Below are positions 1-11,424 of a DNA stretch of 64,000 bases, piece after piece. The stretch's first letter is position 1, and the number at the start of each line of letters is the position of its first letter. Origin of the DNA: Desmodus rotundus (Eukaryota; Chordata; Mammalia; Chiroptera; Phyllostomidae). The stretch spans positions 118,994,239 through 119,058,238 of the forward strand of contig NC_071393.1 in assembly GCF_022682495.2 (NCBI RefSeq). Direction: 5' to 3'. The position numbers were made by a program, and so were the translations under genes. The notes beneath the pieces were generated by a model. It did not search any database. It worked only from the letters and a program-made list of their open reading frames with translations, and was not told where the DNA came from.

Positions 1-1950
1 CCTTGCCTAATGTCACAGAGCTAATATGTACAAGGCACTGTGAGTGCAGAGAGAAAACAGGGAGCAGGACACACACCTGAACATCTCCACTGGTTCTGGA
101 CTCACTCTCTCTCTAAATGGCCCTTGTCTTTCCTTTGAATTGAGCATCATCCTCTCCCTCTTCTACAGTTGGGCTATTCCTGCGAAGGGACAAACATCCC
201 TAATTATCTCAGTATGGATTTTACCTTCAAACATTTGACACCTGAGGTAGGAGAAGAGGCAGAGCCTGAAGAGGCAGAGGGCATTCAGGATGATTTGGGC
301 CTGCTTCTTGATTTTCTCAGGGCCAGATCTCATCAAGAGGCTTAAAGGCAGTAGTTAATAAAATGGCACATGGCGAGAAGGAGGTTGTCAGGAAGCTAGA
401 TCTCAATCTTTACTATTTCTGTTACACATTGTGACCCTGAGGCCTCTTACACTTACAATACTCTACCAGGACTATTTCAATTTACAAGTGACTCAAAACC
501 CAACCCCAAATGCTTTAAGCTCAAAGGGAATTTTAATGGTCCATAAGGAGAAAGTCTGGGGGTTGTTTTGGATCGAGGTTCAGCTTGATGCAGACTCTCA
601 TGTGGTGTTGCCAGGTTTCACGTGCTTATCTTTTACCTTGGTATACTTCTCCACTTGCCTCATGGTCACCAGAAAAACGTAGCCGCTCGAAACCTCACTC
701 CGCTTAGCTTAGTCTGAGGTGGGGATGGGGAGGGATGATATAAGAGCTCCTTTCCTGGGTAATCAGAAAAAGGGTCCTGGCCTGTTCTTTGATTGACTGC
801 ATCCTCTGGAGTTTCATTTGGAAATAATTTACTCCTTGGCTGAGACCCTTCGGAGTGGAGGGGAGGTCGGGAGGTCAGCAGAGGGCCTGCTGTGCTTATC
901 TGACTCTCAGGTTGTCTCTCACAGGTGCGTCTCCCAGATCCCTCTAACCTGGCAGGTGCACCCATCCCTGCTCAATGAGACATAGGAAGCCTCTCATTGT
1001 ATTTACTTTGCTTGACCACTTTTTGGTTTTTTAACCTATTAGTTAAACAAAAATACTTGATATGGGGACAAGAAACCTTTTAAGAGTACGAAAGGCAGGG
1101 TTTATTTTTTTCTACCTTTGCTTGAAGGCATCAAAAATGATTATCTTGAGTCAGACTTCCTAGAACCAGAGCCTAAGATGGAGAGTCTTGTGTATGAGAT
1201 TTATGAAGTGATTGCTCTTTAGAGAAACCTCTCGGGAAGTGAGGGAGGCAGGACAGGGAAAGAAGCCAAGATGTGCTATAGCTGACGTTTAGCCCCAGCC
1301 TGAGCCCAAGGGGGAGCTAAAGTGTAGGATTTGTACCACAGAGCTTGTCCTACATTGAGGCAAGAGGACTGAGCTTTTATTCCCCCAAATCATTTGTCAT
1401 TGGCCTTGGATGTAACTTCCCAGGCATCTCCAGGTCAGGTGGTTCCCATTGGCTGAAGACAATCTTCCAGACAAGGTGTAAGTGTGAGCCAGTTTGCAGC
1501 CAACACCAGCAACGGTTGAGGGTTGGGTGTGCTTGCCAGGTAAAGGGATCTAGGAGATGCACCAATAGCATATACTACAGTGGCGTTTGAGGTCTGCAGC
1601 TCATCCTTTCCAGATCTGTGCTTTTTCTGGGAGTGGCAGGGCTAAGCTAAGGGAAGAGAGTGAAGTGTGTAACACAGTGACCTTCGAGAGACCTCAGTCC
1701 AGGTTTTTTGGTTGACTTCCAAGTGTGTGTGTGTGACTGTGAGGGCAGGGTGGGCCCAGAGCTCTGTCTTGACCTTTGAACTTGGAACGTATACATTTGG
1801 TCTGCTCACCTGGAAAAGTTTTCTGTTTGCTTTCTACCCTTTTAAATGGGCAAGGTAGCTGACAAAAAATGTTTTGGCAAATCTTGAGCGGTTTTCTTCC
1901 TGGTAAAATAGGCCTAGCATCAGCAACTCCACCTAACAATAACACTAACA
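1..1950. other. Unique non-coding sequence
   Basis: No gene, RNA or repeat is recognised here apart from a short TG run. Open frames are under 100 codons, occur on both strands and resemble no family I know. Confidence 0.5.
1723..1735. repeat. (TG)n microsatellite, short
   Basis: About six and a half uninterrupted TG dinucleotides. Confidence 0.85.
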
Positions 1951-1957
1951 CCACCAC

Positions 1958-2060
1958 CATCACAGTTTATTAAGTGCCTACTCAATGCGCCGGGAGCTTT
2001 AGTTGTATTACTAGTTGATCTAATCCTCCCAATGACCTTGCAAGATGAAAATCAGAGGAT
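1958..2060 (-). repeat. MIR-like SINE fragment
   Basis: The text 'tttattaagtgcctactcaa', followed by 'taatcctcccaatgaccttg', matches the reverse complement of the MIR 3' half. It is diverged and truncated; the boundaries are approximate. Confidence 0.55.
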
Positions 2061-2461
2061 TAATTTGATGGTCCAGAACAATAAATATCAGGGAAGGTCA
2101 GCAATGTGTCCATGGACACACTGTTAAAACAGGTTCCATAAAAGCAGTGAAGACAGAAATCACAACATCAAATACCAGAAGACTAGGAGAAAATGATGAA
2201 AAACTGAATGATAACTGCAGAGTAGAAAATATCCGCCTGCACAATAGGGAAGCCCCCCTCTTTTTATTCATGTAAAACTCTGGCCACATTCAGTCGGGGG
2301 GGAGGAGAGCAGTCAGGGCTCACAGGCTGGAGATGGGATTTGGTTTCTGTGCTGTCTGACTCTAAAGCTGAGACAGCTCACTTTAACAAGCTGTATTTAA
2401 AAAAAAGTATGTGCTTTTAAAATGTCTGTGCACTTAGCTCTGAACCATGAATTCCAGCATG

Positions 2462-2660
2462 GAAGAGTAGTTAAACACCCAGGCCTTGGAGACAGTCTTG
2501 AATATTGGCTCTATGTCTTGGGGCAAGTTGCTTAACCTCTCTAAGCCTCATTTTCCCATTTGTCAAAGGAGGATAATAATAGTTAGCTTGCATAACTCTC
2601 ATGAAAACTAAAGGACATCATATATATAAAATGCCCATCATGTAAAAAACACCCAGTCTA
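2462..2660 (+). repeat. MIR SINE
   Basis: The MIR core is seen in order: a 'gacagtcttgaatattggct' head, the core 'gcaagttgcttaacctctct', then the 'aataatagttagcttgcata' tail. It is an old tRNA-derived SINE, non-coding. Confidence 0.75.
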
Positions 2661-2715
2661 TACCAGTTACTGTAATATAGCCATGAGGAGCTTTCATTCT
2701 TGGTGGGAAAAGTTC

Positions 2716-3200
2716 TCTTTATTATTATTTAATAATAAACTACTGTAAAATTTGGTGGCTTAAAACAAAAAATGGTTCATTATTTCTCATGGTTTTTTTT
2801 GTGTGTTATGTTGACTGAATGAACCTCCCAGGTATGCTTTATATAATGTCAGCCTTGTCACTCATGTGGTTACATTTCATGGGGAGCTTAGCTGAGCTCC
2901 AAAGAGGAATACCCAAAAAATCTATGGTTCTCCTTCACTCAGAAGCTCAGGAGGAGTGAAGGAGAACCATATGAGAAGCTAAGGTGCCTCTTATCACTCA
3001 GTAGTCTACCCTGAGCTTCTTATATGGCAACTGGATTCTCAGAGCTCCAAAGTGGAAGCATCCCTGCCTCTGTAAGGCTTAGGTCTCGAGTTGGCACACT
3101 GTCATTTCCACAGGTAAAGGAAGTCACGTGGCCAATCCAGATTCAGGGAGAGGGGAATCAGAGACCAAGTCTTATTGGGCAGAGTGGCATGTGTGTACCC
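2716..3200 (+). repeat. Ancient mammalian repeat, family X, copy 1
   Basis: It begins with 'tttggtggcttaaaacaaaa' and ends with a 'gttggcacactgtcatttcc ... aagtcacgtggccaatccagattca' pattern. The same start and end recur at 48310-48865, and the end recurs in part at 53390-53890. I recognise it as a mammal-wide interspersed repeat but cannot fix its class (LTR or DNA). It contains the inverted repeat at 2923-2971. Confidence 0.6.
2923..2971. repeat. Perfect inverted repeat, 18-bp arms, 13-nt loop
   Basis: Arm 2923-2940 (tatggttctccttcactc) is the exact reverse complement of arm 2954-2971, separated by 13 nt. An RNA would fold into a perfect hairpin, but at 49 nt it is shorter than a usual pre-miRNA. 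Other copies of this ancient repeat in the window show no such arm. Confidence 0.9.
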
Positions 3201-3228
3201 CAAGGGGAGGAATCATTGGCAGCTCTAT

Positions 3229-3711
3229 TAGTCAGGGTTCTCCAGAGAAACAGAACTAATACGTGTATATACAGGCTCACCCAATTACGAAAGCCTGTAA
3301 GTCCCACAGTCTGCCATCTGCAAGCTGGAGAACCAGGAAAGCTGGTGGTGTAGCTCAGTCTGAGTCTGAGGCCCTGAGAACTGGAGGTAGAATGGGATGG
3401 GGTGGGTGGTATAAGTCCCAAGCTGAGTCTGAAAGCCCTGGAACCAGTTCAAGGGCAGAAGATGGATGTCTCAGCTCCAGCAGGAAGAATGAATGCAACC
3501 TACTACCACCTTCTTGTTTTACTCAGGCCTTCAGTGGATGGGACGACGCCCACCCACACTGGTGAAGATGGTTCTCTTTATTCAATCCACTGCGTTAGAT
3601 GCTAATCTCTCCCCAAAACACCCTCACAGGCACATCCAGAAATAATGTTTACCAGCTTTCTGGGCACCCCGTAGCCCCGTCAGTTTGACCCATACAATTA
3701 AACATCATAGC
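3229..3711 (+). mobile_element. LTR-like ancient repeat (TG...CA type), copy 1
   Basis: It starts 'attagtcagggttctccaga' and ends around 'gtcagtttgacccatacaat'. Internal landmarks such as 'ctgcaagctggagaaccagg' and 'ggcacatccagaaataatgt' match a mammal-wide family whose consensus begins TG and ends CA. Copy 2 lies at 12803-13552. It looks like a solitary LTR of an old endogenous retroviral or MaLR-type element; no internal coding region is present. Confidence 0.6.
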
Positions 3712-3749
3712 AGCCACATTTGGAGACTATGTCTCTCATGAAAGCATTC

Positions 3750-3797
3750 ATTCTAGACCTTACTGAGTGCTGCATTCTAGTCCTGACAGAGTGCTGC
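3750..3797. repeat. 24-bp direct repeat, two units
   Basis: Units 3750-3773 and 3774-3797 are adjacent and differ at three positions, so this is a small tandem duplication in unique sequence. Confidence 0.85.
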
Positions 3798-4540
3798 ATT
3801 TGGGCTACAGGTATTTTCCACAAAGGCCAACACCCCGCGGAGTGTGTTAATGTTTTTAGAGGTGACTTCACAGAGGACCTAGGGCTTTACTTGGACCCTG
3901 AACAAAGAGTGGGAAGTTGGTGCAGAAGGAAAAGAAGAGCGTCTAGCTACTGTTTTTATTTTTCCTCCCATCTGAACCAGGAAAAATTCAGTATGAATTG
4001 GAGAAGGGAGGTGGGGGCCCTGATTTTAATAGTCAAATTGATCTAGAGTTGTCAGATGGGATAATTTAATCCTGAAAAGAGGGTAATTTATCCCATGTAT
4101 TGTAATCAAATAGTTGTCTAAGTTGTTCTCCATAAGCCCCAGTAAATCACTTTTAGTACATATTGAAAGTGACAATATTGTATTTTATCACTGAATTGTC
4201 GTCTTACAGTAATAACTAATGCATGTCATCGGCTTTGGCTCCAGTGCTGAATTACACTCACTTGGAAGGCACATAGATCCAGGCAGGAGCTGCCATATCC
4301 TTCGCTTGCCCATGGCCAGGGCCAAGAGGCTGGTCCAGGGAAACTACTACTGCAACCTTTGCAGATTAGCTCTGTTCAGAGACACCTGTGGTCTTGCAAA
4401 GTGTGAAACCTTTCTTCAGCTGAATTTGGGTCAATAGGAATCTGTCTGGGCCCAGTAATTCTTCTAGGTGAATGGTAAATGGTTTGGTGACTAAAGGCAA
4501 AGATATTGTTTAAACAGAGAAATAAGGACTGGTCAGGAAT
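3798..4540. other. Unique non-coding sequence
   Basis: No repeat, gene or RNA recognised. Confidence 0.5.
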
Positions 4541-4544
4541 CATG

Positions 4545-5190
4545 CTCAAATTACCTCATACCTGGTCTCCTGTTACAACTTTGTAACTGGTCTTAGCACT
4601 AGTCACTTCAAAACCATCCTGCCCAGCAGCCCCACAGTGATCTTCCTGAGATGCTAGGACAACCATGTCAGTCCCTTGCTTGAAACTATCACAGCCTGCC
4701 ATTGCCTGTGGGATGTTGTCCACATCCCTCAGCTTAGCCTACAAGGCTCCTGCCCACCAGTCCAGCCTCATCTTGCACTGCTCCCTATCCTGAACTTCCT
4801 ACTCTACCCACATGCACCAAGCTCTGCTTCTCCACACTATTGCTCAGGTCCTCTGTTCTAACTTGAACGTGCTCCCCCAGCTGCCCCACACTGACCATCT
4901 TTGCCTAACCAACTCCCCCTGCTGTGAAAGATACACCACAAACATCCCTTCCTGCACATGCTCTGGGGCTGTGCTGATGATGCCCTGGGACCCTCACTCC
5001 TCTCATTGTTTCATCTGTCACATTGCATTTTCACTACTTATTTATGCCTCTAACTGTACCACTGGACAGATGATGAAGCTCCTTGCAGGCAGGAACTTGT
5101 TTTAATAATGTTGGTATCCTAACCAATCAGCAGTTGACTGATTGGCCCAGAGGAGATGCTCAGTAAATGTTTATGGAATTTATGGATTTG
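4545..5190 (+). mobile_element. L2 LINE, 3' end
   Basis: This is a long, nearly continuous L2 tail. It runs from 'cttcctgagatgctaggaca' through 'cagcctgccattgcctgtgg', the 'ctcacatgctgttcc'-like segment and 'gaagctccttgcaggcagga', to the terminal 'tgctcagtaaatgtttatgg'. The open frames at 4676-5105 are this repeat and not a gene. It is 5'-truncated, as L2 copies usually are. Confidence 0.8.
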
Positions 5191-5191
5191 T

Positions 5192-5217
5192 ATAAATAAA
5201 TAAATAAATAAATAAAA
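5192..5217. repeat. (AAAT)n microsatellite
   Basis: About six tetranucleotide units directly follow the L2 3' end, probably grown from its short A-rich tail. Confidence 0.85.
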
Positions 5218-7380
5218 ATATCTATGTGGATTGTCACAGAAACACATAAGCAGCAAAATCTTGGAATTTTCACCCTGAATCTGAGTTTCCCTTTAGCTAA
5301 GAGGTTTCCTGTTTTGGTGTTACACACCTGGATTGCAATTCATGTAGTATTCACTGCGAAGGTGATACTACCTGGCTCTGGGACAAAGCCTGGGCAAGGG
5401 CACAGAGGTATATTAGTTGTAGGGTTTTGAGTTTTTTTACATTTGGCATTAAGTGAGAAATTAAGCAAGTCTTCACCCCAATGAATTTGAGTTCTGCTGT
5501 ATTTCTGGGGGCTTTCTTACATTAGAAATCAGGTTGTCTGATCACTGCGTTTATGTTGGTGGAGATGCCAAATCTCACTGAGGGCCCCTGACCATTCGCC
5601 TTCAGTTTCCTGCTACCATTTTGCCCTTAGAAATAAGGAATCTGAGATTAAGTCCCAGAGGGGGTATGTGAAGGGAGAACACATTCCTACCTTTCTAGCC
5701 AAAGTACATAGCCTCTTGGAGAAAACGGAAAGGTGTCTGAGCCCAGGGAGTGAATCTCCCCTGTGTACTGCAAAAGTTTGGGGGATGGAGAGGTACCTGT
5801 TGTGTGCAGAGTACTCAACTTATGCTTTGGGCAGGGGAAATAAAACAGACAAAAAAAATATAGAGATGAATGGTGTCATTTGCCCTAAGCTGGCCTGGAA
5901 GACTAAATAGAGAGATAAGCTATAAATTAAATAGAGAGTACAAGGATAATATTTTCATAGTTTAACTTGGTTGGTTAGCAGATTTTCAAATTTTTTAAAA
6001 TTATAAAACCTGCAAATATGTTTTAAAATTAGAAAGCCCTTTACAAAACAGTAGACTTCTCATAACCTTTGTATAGGAAAGGTAATAAAATAAAGTTTAT
6101 ACCAGGTTTCAACTAGTGAGTGATTCATGCCTTTACATGCAAGTGCCAGACTTTTGAAATAATATTATTACTAAAGGTAAGAGGATGTTATTGGGAGGGA
6201 TGCAATAAGATGTATCCATCCTTTTTGTCATTTCTTTATCTGGGTCACCACGACACTAATGTCATTGTTTCCTACCTCCAGGTAGAGCCCTCCATTGCTC
6301 ACCTTCTGTGCTGTCACCAGTGCGCTGGGGAACAAATGCATAGCTCTGGGGTGAGGATGGAAGACTGATGTGTAGGCAAAGGAACAGCTAGAAACTAGAA
6401 TAAAAATGGGTATTCTCACCTAAAAACTATGAATTTCAAGGTCACGCATAAGGTCCACCTCAATCTAAAGAATGCCCTGTGGATCTGAAAAACAATCACG
6501 GAAACGTCCTGGACTAGGAGAGTGTTGATAACTTGGGTGCCAACTCAGGTTCTGTGTGTTCCGGTGACATTGACTTTGGTCCAGTGGTGTAGGCAGAACT
6601 TCTTGGTCTAATCTCAGGATCTTCCAGACATTTTCCTTAGGAAATGTGATAACATTTTATATGCTAGGTAATTATTACTGCATCATTCAAGATAGTGACA
6701 AGTTAAATTATCCTACTGGCCCAACAAGAAAGACATAAACAGTTACATTGTAATGTCTAATATCTGGAATATTAGGAACATTTTTAGCCATTTAAAACTA
6801 CGTTTTTGAAGTTTTTGATAACGTGAATATAGTTAATAGATAAATATGAATAGAATATTTCTTTTTTATAAAGTATGAGCTTTGTTTTTAAAAGTATCTA
6901 CATTTGTCCCTGGAAAAAATTCTCTAAAGAGACACCTTTTCAGTGGTCATCCCTGGCCAAGTTTTTTCCTATAACGATATAGTACTTTTCTAACTATAGA
7001 ATAGCAACAAACACCAGATGTTTCTACTGCAGCATGTGAACCCCATGCAGAATTGCCATCGGGGCAGGACGGGGGAGCTGGGCCCTGGGTGCTCCAATTA
7101 TTAGGTGGTATATGGAGAGTAAGTCTTAGCTTCCTAATCTAGGGTGAACAAGAAGCCTTGCCTTTAGGTCACTGGAGGACAGGAGGAGGGTCTCATGGAG
7201 TTGTCTCTGCCAGCCCATGTCCCTGTTTGCTGGGGTAGCCTCTTTCCATTTTCCTGGGCTCGGCCCACCTGGGGCTTTCCCAAGCGATCTTCCCTGGGAC
7301 TGGTGTCCAGGTTCCCCTTCTGAATGTCTTCACAGCACTTCAGATGTCTTGTTATCACTGCCATTTTATATCCTTTCTTG
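5218..7380. other. Unique, partly AT-rich non-coding sequence
   Basis: No gene seen. The AT-rich part at about 6640-6900 has a flavour of decayed L1 or HAL1 sequence, but no landmark is firm enough to call it. Confidence 0.45.
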
Positions 7381-7384
7381 ATCT

Positions 7385-7500
7385 TATCAGATGAATGTTT
7401 GGTACTTGCTCTGAATTGTGTGTTTTATCATTTTGACTAGCCCCTCTTACTGACATATAGTGGTTTCTCACAAATGTTTGTGAAATGAATAAATAAGCTC
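7385..7500 (+). mobile_element. L2-like 3' terminal fragment
   Basis: The end 'tcacaaatgtttgtgaaatgaataaat' resembles the L2 terminus. The fragment is short and diverged. Confidence 0.4.
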
Positions 7501-7689
7501 TTCAATGCAAGAAATTTGAATCAGCTGGTGGGGAGATCTAACATTTTGAGGTTAATGGGAGGGATGATAGTGTTAATTGAGAGGAAGCTTCCTGGGAGAG
7601 TCACTATGTCATTTATGTTTTCTGGGAAAGAGTATATGATTCACTACACCAGAGAGCCAAGGCTTTGCATTCTGATCTGGGTCAATAGA

Positions 7690-7765
7690 TCAGGAAATCA
7701 ATCAATACCTATTTATGCAGTGCAGACCATGTGCCCAGCACTGTGCTAGAGATGCTAGGACTTTT
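7690..7765 (-). mobile_element. L2-like 3' fragment, reverse
   Basis: The text 'atgtgcccagcactgtgcta' followed by 'gagatgctagg' is the reverse complement of an L2 3' end. Confidence 0.5.
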
Positions 7766-9730
7766 GGGAGCAGCTTGGCCTCTTGTGTTTAGTTTGTGAA
7801 GTGGGGTTGTTAAAGCTTGCAGAAGTCAGGAGGAGGGGGGGACCAAGGGTAGGCGTGGGGGTGGGTAAACTGATTAGCGTTCACAATGGCCAGAAAAGGG
7901 CTGTGCCAAGCCAGTGGCATTTGAGCTCTGGCATTTTCTCTCTGAGGTCCAACATCCAGAAACCCAAGAAAAATCTTCTCCAAGAAACATGTTGACAGAA
8001 AAATGCCTCTGATTAACAAGGGCAAAGATGTCATCTGAAAAACAAAGAAAATCACAAGATGCTTCTCCAAACCTGGAACCATGAAATAAGAAAGCAAACT
8101 GTTCCTGCGTGGAATAATTGTAGAGTTAGTGTCTCTGAATTGCCTTGGTTTAGCAGGTTTCTGCCATTTAGGGCTGGAGGCAGCAGGGAGGTTTGGTCTA
8201 GCTTAATTAGTGTCTCCCTCTTGAAATATGACAAAATAGTTACTCTGAAATGTAGCCCTCTAAAAATGCGAAAAGAGAATTCCTCCTTCATCACATTTAT
8301 ATGGAAACCAAGGACAGGAAGAGAGGACATGAGCTATTGGGGTGGGGGAATACTTGGGCTCTGGATACATTCAAATGCCAACACCAAAACCGACGGCTCA
8401 TTTTCAACCTTTTTTCTCCTGGAATCTGACTGCAGTTCACATTTATAGGGGTAAACACATCACCCCAAGCTCATAGCCCACGAGGAGGTCTTTATACCCC
8501 ACCCCAAACACACACACACACATTGGGAAGTTTAAGCAGAGTTGTCTTGGGAAGGACAGGGCTTCACTGATGTAGAATTTGTAATAATGTGGCCCTCGGA
8601 TGGGCTACAGTTTGTCCACATAATGGAGGTGGGGAGTTGGGGGCAGTGAAGGAGATGTTTGTTAAGCAAAACTAAAGGTCAACAGGTTGTTTGCAAGCCT
8701 AGCAGCCCTAGTTCCAGCTGATGCTTATCTTCTGGTGCAAACATCTACAGGTTCGCCAAGACCTCTTGCTTGCTTCCTGCCTCCATGTGGTCATTTGCTG
8801 TGCTAGACAGAAATAAGTCTGCATTTATTCTTAAATGTCCTTTAATGCCCACTTCATTAGAGCAGTCCAGTTAGGTCCCGTTAGCAAGGTTTTACAGCAT
8901 TATTGGAGAAAAAGGGGAAGGCTTTCTGCTTAAGGAAATATTTTGCTCCTAGGATCATGAATACCTGAACAAGCATATACATAAAAGTCAGGAGCACCCT
9001 AAGTGAATTCCAGGAAAGGTGATATATAATTGAGGTTCAAGAACAAAATGCGTCCATAGGGACTCTAGAACTGAAGAACAAGCCCGTCTTTGGATGAGGG
9101 GATCCTGTGCTGCACTGTTGGGGATGGAACTTTCTTCTTCTGCATTTTATCTCCTGCACTTTTGCTACCATCTAGTCATTTTGCCACCATGTTGTCATTG
9201 CCTCTGTCCTGCAGGGCATGCTACCTAGGAAAGTCTATCTAGATGGCTTCTTTTCCTTGTCAGTCTTGTCTGTCTGTTCTGAACTTGGGTCCAATGCTCA
9301 CCCTTGGACCCTGGGCCTTTTCCCTTTACATCTCCAGTATGAAAGCTCTTTAGCAGTAGGGTCTGTGCTCTGCTCTTGATCCTCAAAGGAATTCAGCCTG
9401 GACAGATTGTTGGAACAAAGTTCCTGTCGTCCTACCACTGTGGGTTTTGATCATTTCTTTTAGTAACCAGTTGAGTTTAATTATTAATGGAAGGACATTC
9501 ATAGTGCCAGAGGAAATGTCCTAAAGAGCATTTATCAGGGAGTCAGTCTTCATCATCTGAGACATCCACAGGACAAAAGCAACGCATCTGGCCTGGTGAT
9601 TCAGGTAGTACCTCTGGGCAGAAGCAGGATCGGTCATCTACAGTTGGTGAGGTTTGAATCGCCGTGGTTGACTCAATGGGTGAGCCTAGAATGTGCAGGA
9701 GGTACAAAGCCTGTGTGCTGCCCCAGTCCT
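7766..9730. other. Unique non-coding sequence
   Basis: Only a (CA)n tract at 8509-8522 is recognised. The stretch 8540-8900 is balanced in composition, free of repeats and could hold regulatory sequence, but no defined site stands out. Confidence 0.45.
8509..8522. repeat. (CA)n microsatellite, short
   Basis: Seven CA units, uninterrupted. Confidence 0.85.
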
Positions 9731-9734
9731 CCCA

Positions 9735-9880
9735 ACCACACAATGAGCTGCTTACTCTTATTACCATCATTATGCACTAGGGAAACTGAGGCACAGAGAA
9801 ACGAAACTGCCTTGCCCAAAGTTTACAAGATAAAAAGTGGAGTAGAGTCTATATTTAGAAAAAGGCACCCGAGTGCCATA
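9735..9880 (-). repeat. MIR SINE, reverse
   Basis: The text 'agggaaactgaggcacagag' followed by 'ctgccttgcccaaagtttac' is the MIR core in reverse complement. Confidence 0.7.
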
Positions 9881-10111
9881 GCTATGTTCCTAACTTCTAG
9901 AATCCTGTTGGGTGTAAGCTGGTCCCTGGGTTGTTCACTGTCTCCTGCCCCCGGAGCTGAATCTGCTGAAGGGCCTGAACAGCAGACTCAGAAGTTTATC
10001 AGAGTCTCATTGCGATGATTTGGCGGGACCGGAAGATGTCTTTAGCAAATGGACCCAGGATCCAATGTACCTCGGATGAGCCAGCCTGCTTATGCCACTT
10101 CCTAGTTTAAA

Positions 10112-10265
10112 TGACAAACTATTCACCTTTGGAAAGTCTCAGTTGTCTCATTTGCAGGGTAACAGTAGCCTCTACCTCAAAAATGGGTTGTAGAGATTTA
10201 AAGAGAGGAGGGAGTACCCGGAAGGTACTTGGTAAAGAGTTAAGAGTGTTAGTAATATGTATACG
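10112..10265 (+). repeat. MIR SINE, core and 3' half
   Basis: The text 'tcagttgtctcatttgcagg' followed by 'gtagcctctacctc' and 'ggtacttggtaaagagtt' matches MIR sense. The 5' head is missing. Confidence 0.6.
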
Positions 10266-10324
10266 TTTTAGCTGAGACCCTTTGGTCCCTCGTTGTATGG
10301 CCCAGAAATCCCAGTTACCCTGGG

Positions 10325-10440
10325 GTAACATTTCCCAAACTCTAGCATCTGTTGGGATGACCTGGGGGGAGGTGTTAACAGTGCAGCTTCCCAGATTCCA
10401 CACCTGGTGAGTTGGTTGGACGAGGTAATACTGATGCAAA
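10325..10440. mobile_element. hAT-Charlie nonautonomous fragment
   Basis: The text 'aacatttcccaaactctagc ... atgacctggggggaggtgtt' with 'cagattccacacctgg' resembles the MER20/Charlie group (cut-and-paste DNA transposon, non-coding). Partial copy. Confidence 0.45.
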
Positions 10441-10444
10441 GGTC

Positions 10445-11295
10445 CAGAGACCACCTCAGAGAAACATTGTCTTGGAGGCCAGCAGAGCCCCCATTCCTTC
10501 ACTAGACCCTTCACATTGCTGCAGTCTCTTCGTACCCTGAAAGGCAAGTGTTAGAAACATACTCAGCAAAGCTGTCTACTAAGGGCTTCATAAGGTCAAT
10601 AACTAATGCTTCCATTATTGCAGAAACAACCTACAGAATAACATATTTTCTCCCCTCCCCTATTTTCCATCTTGGCTCCCTGCCCCTCCTCCTCCATCCA
10701 GCTTCTATTTGCACCATAGTCTGTGGCATTTTTGAACTTCAGGGCTCCTGTCTGTCTCCTTATTCATTTAGCTGAGGAACTGCAGCACCTAATTGATAGG
10801 AAATTAGCTGTGAATGTAACATTTGGCCTGTAGTCAAGGCCCAAGAAGTTATAAATATACACCATGTGAGAGGCCTGGGCTCCTGATTCCTGGCAGCTCC
10901 AGGGGGCACTTCCTGTGCTGTTCCAGGAAGTGAAGTCTGGGGTTCCAGTCCCCTGGGAGAGAATGGGCTGTGCCTGCCCTGAGGCCAAGGGTCCAGCCTG
11001 AGAGCACAGGGCCTGTCTGCTTCATCTAATTTCCCCGACAGCACATTCAATTCCCTCCAATTAGATGTTTCTTCAAAGGCCAGGCCCGAGAGGAAGCAGA
11101 AAGGAAGTTGGAACAGGGGCTAGGGAGGCCTAGGAGGAGGGCTATGGGGTGACTTATAGGGTATCCCAAGCACTGTTTCCCTGAAGACTCTGCAGGTCTG
11201 CTGTTCTTGCAGACACTTCCATTTGGCTTCTTCCACAGGCATGTGAGTTCCAGCATCATGCAGTACCCCGAGAGCAGGGATTCTATGGGCTGAAG
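10445..11295. promoter_or_regulatory. Repeat-free block with homeodomain-type sites
   Basis: No repeat or coding signal. TAATTG/AATTAG motifs are frequent (for example near 10790-10810), and a 9-bp inverted pair lies at 11023-11031 and 11059-11067. A conserved enhancer is possible; this is inference from composition only. Confidence 0.25.
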
Positions 11296-11299
11296 GTTA

Positions 11300-11420
11300 T
11301 GCCACTACCGCCCAAGGTTACAGACCATGGACGGAGGCCCGGAAAAATTAAAACTCTTGTGAGGGGCAGAGCTGGGATTTGAAACAGAGTTGTCTAACCC
11401 CCAAGCCTGATGGTTTTTGC
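11300..11420 (-). repeat. MIR SINE fragment, reverse
   Basis: The text 'caaggttacagaccatgg' then 'ggcagagctgggatttgaaa' is the reverse MIR head region. Confidence 0.6.
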
Positions 11421-11424
11421 AGGG

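Noticed and set aside
2923..2971. microRNA precursor
   Set aside because: The stem is perfect but only 18 bp with a 13-nt loop, shorter than a typical precursor, and it lies in a decayed repeat. Kept as an inverted repeat only.
3229..3711. Endogenous retrovirus with internal genes
   Set aside because: Only one LTR-like unit is present here and at 12803-13552; no gag, pol or env-like sequence lies between or beside them.
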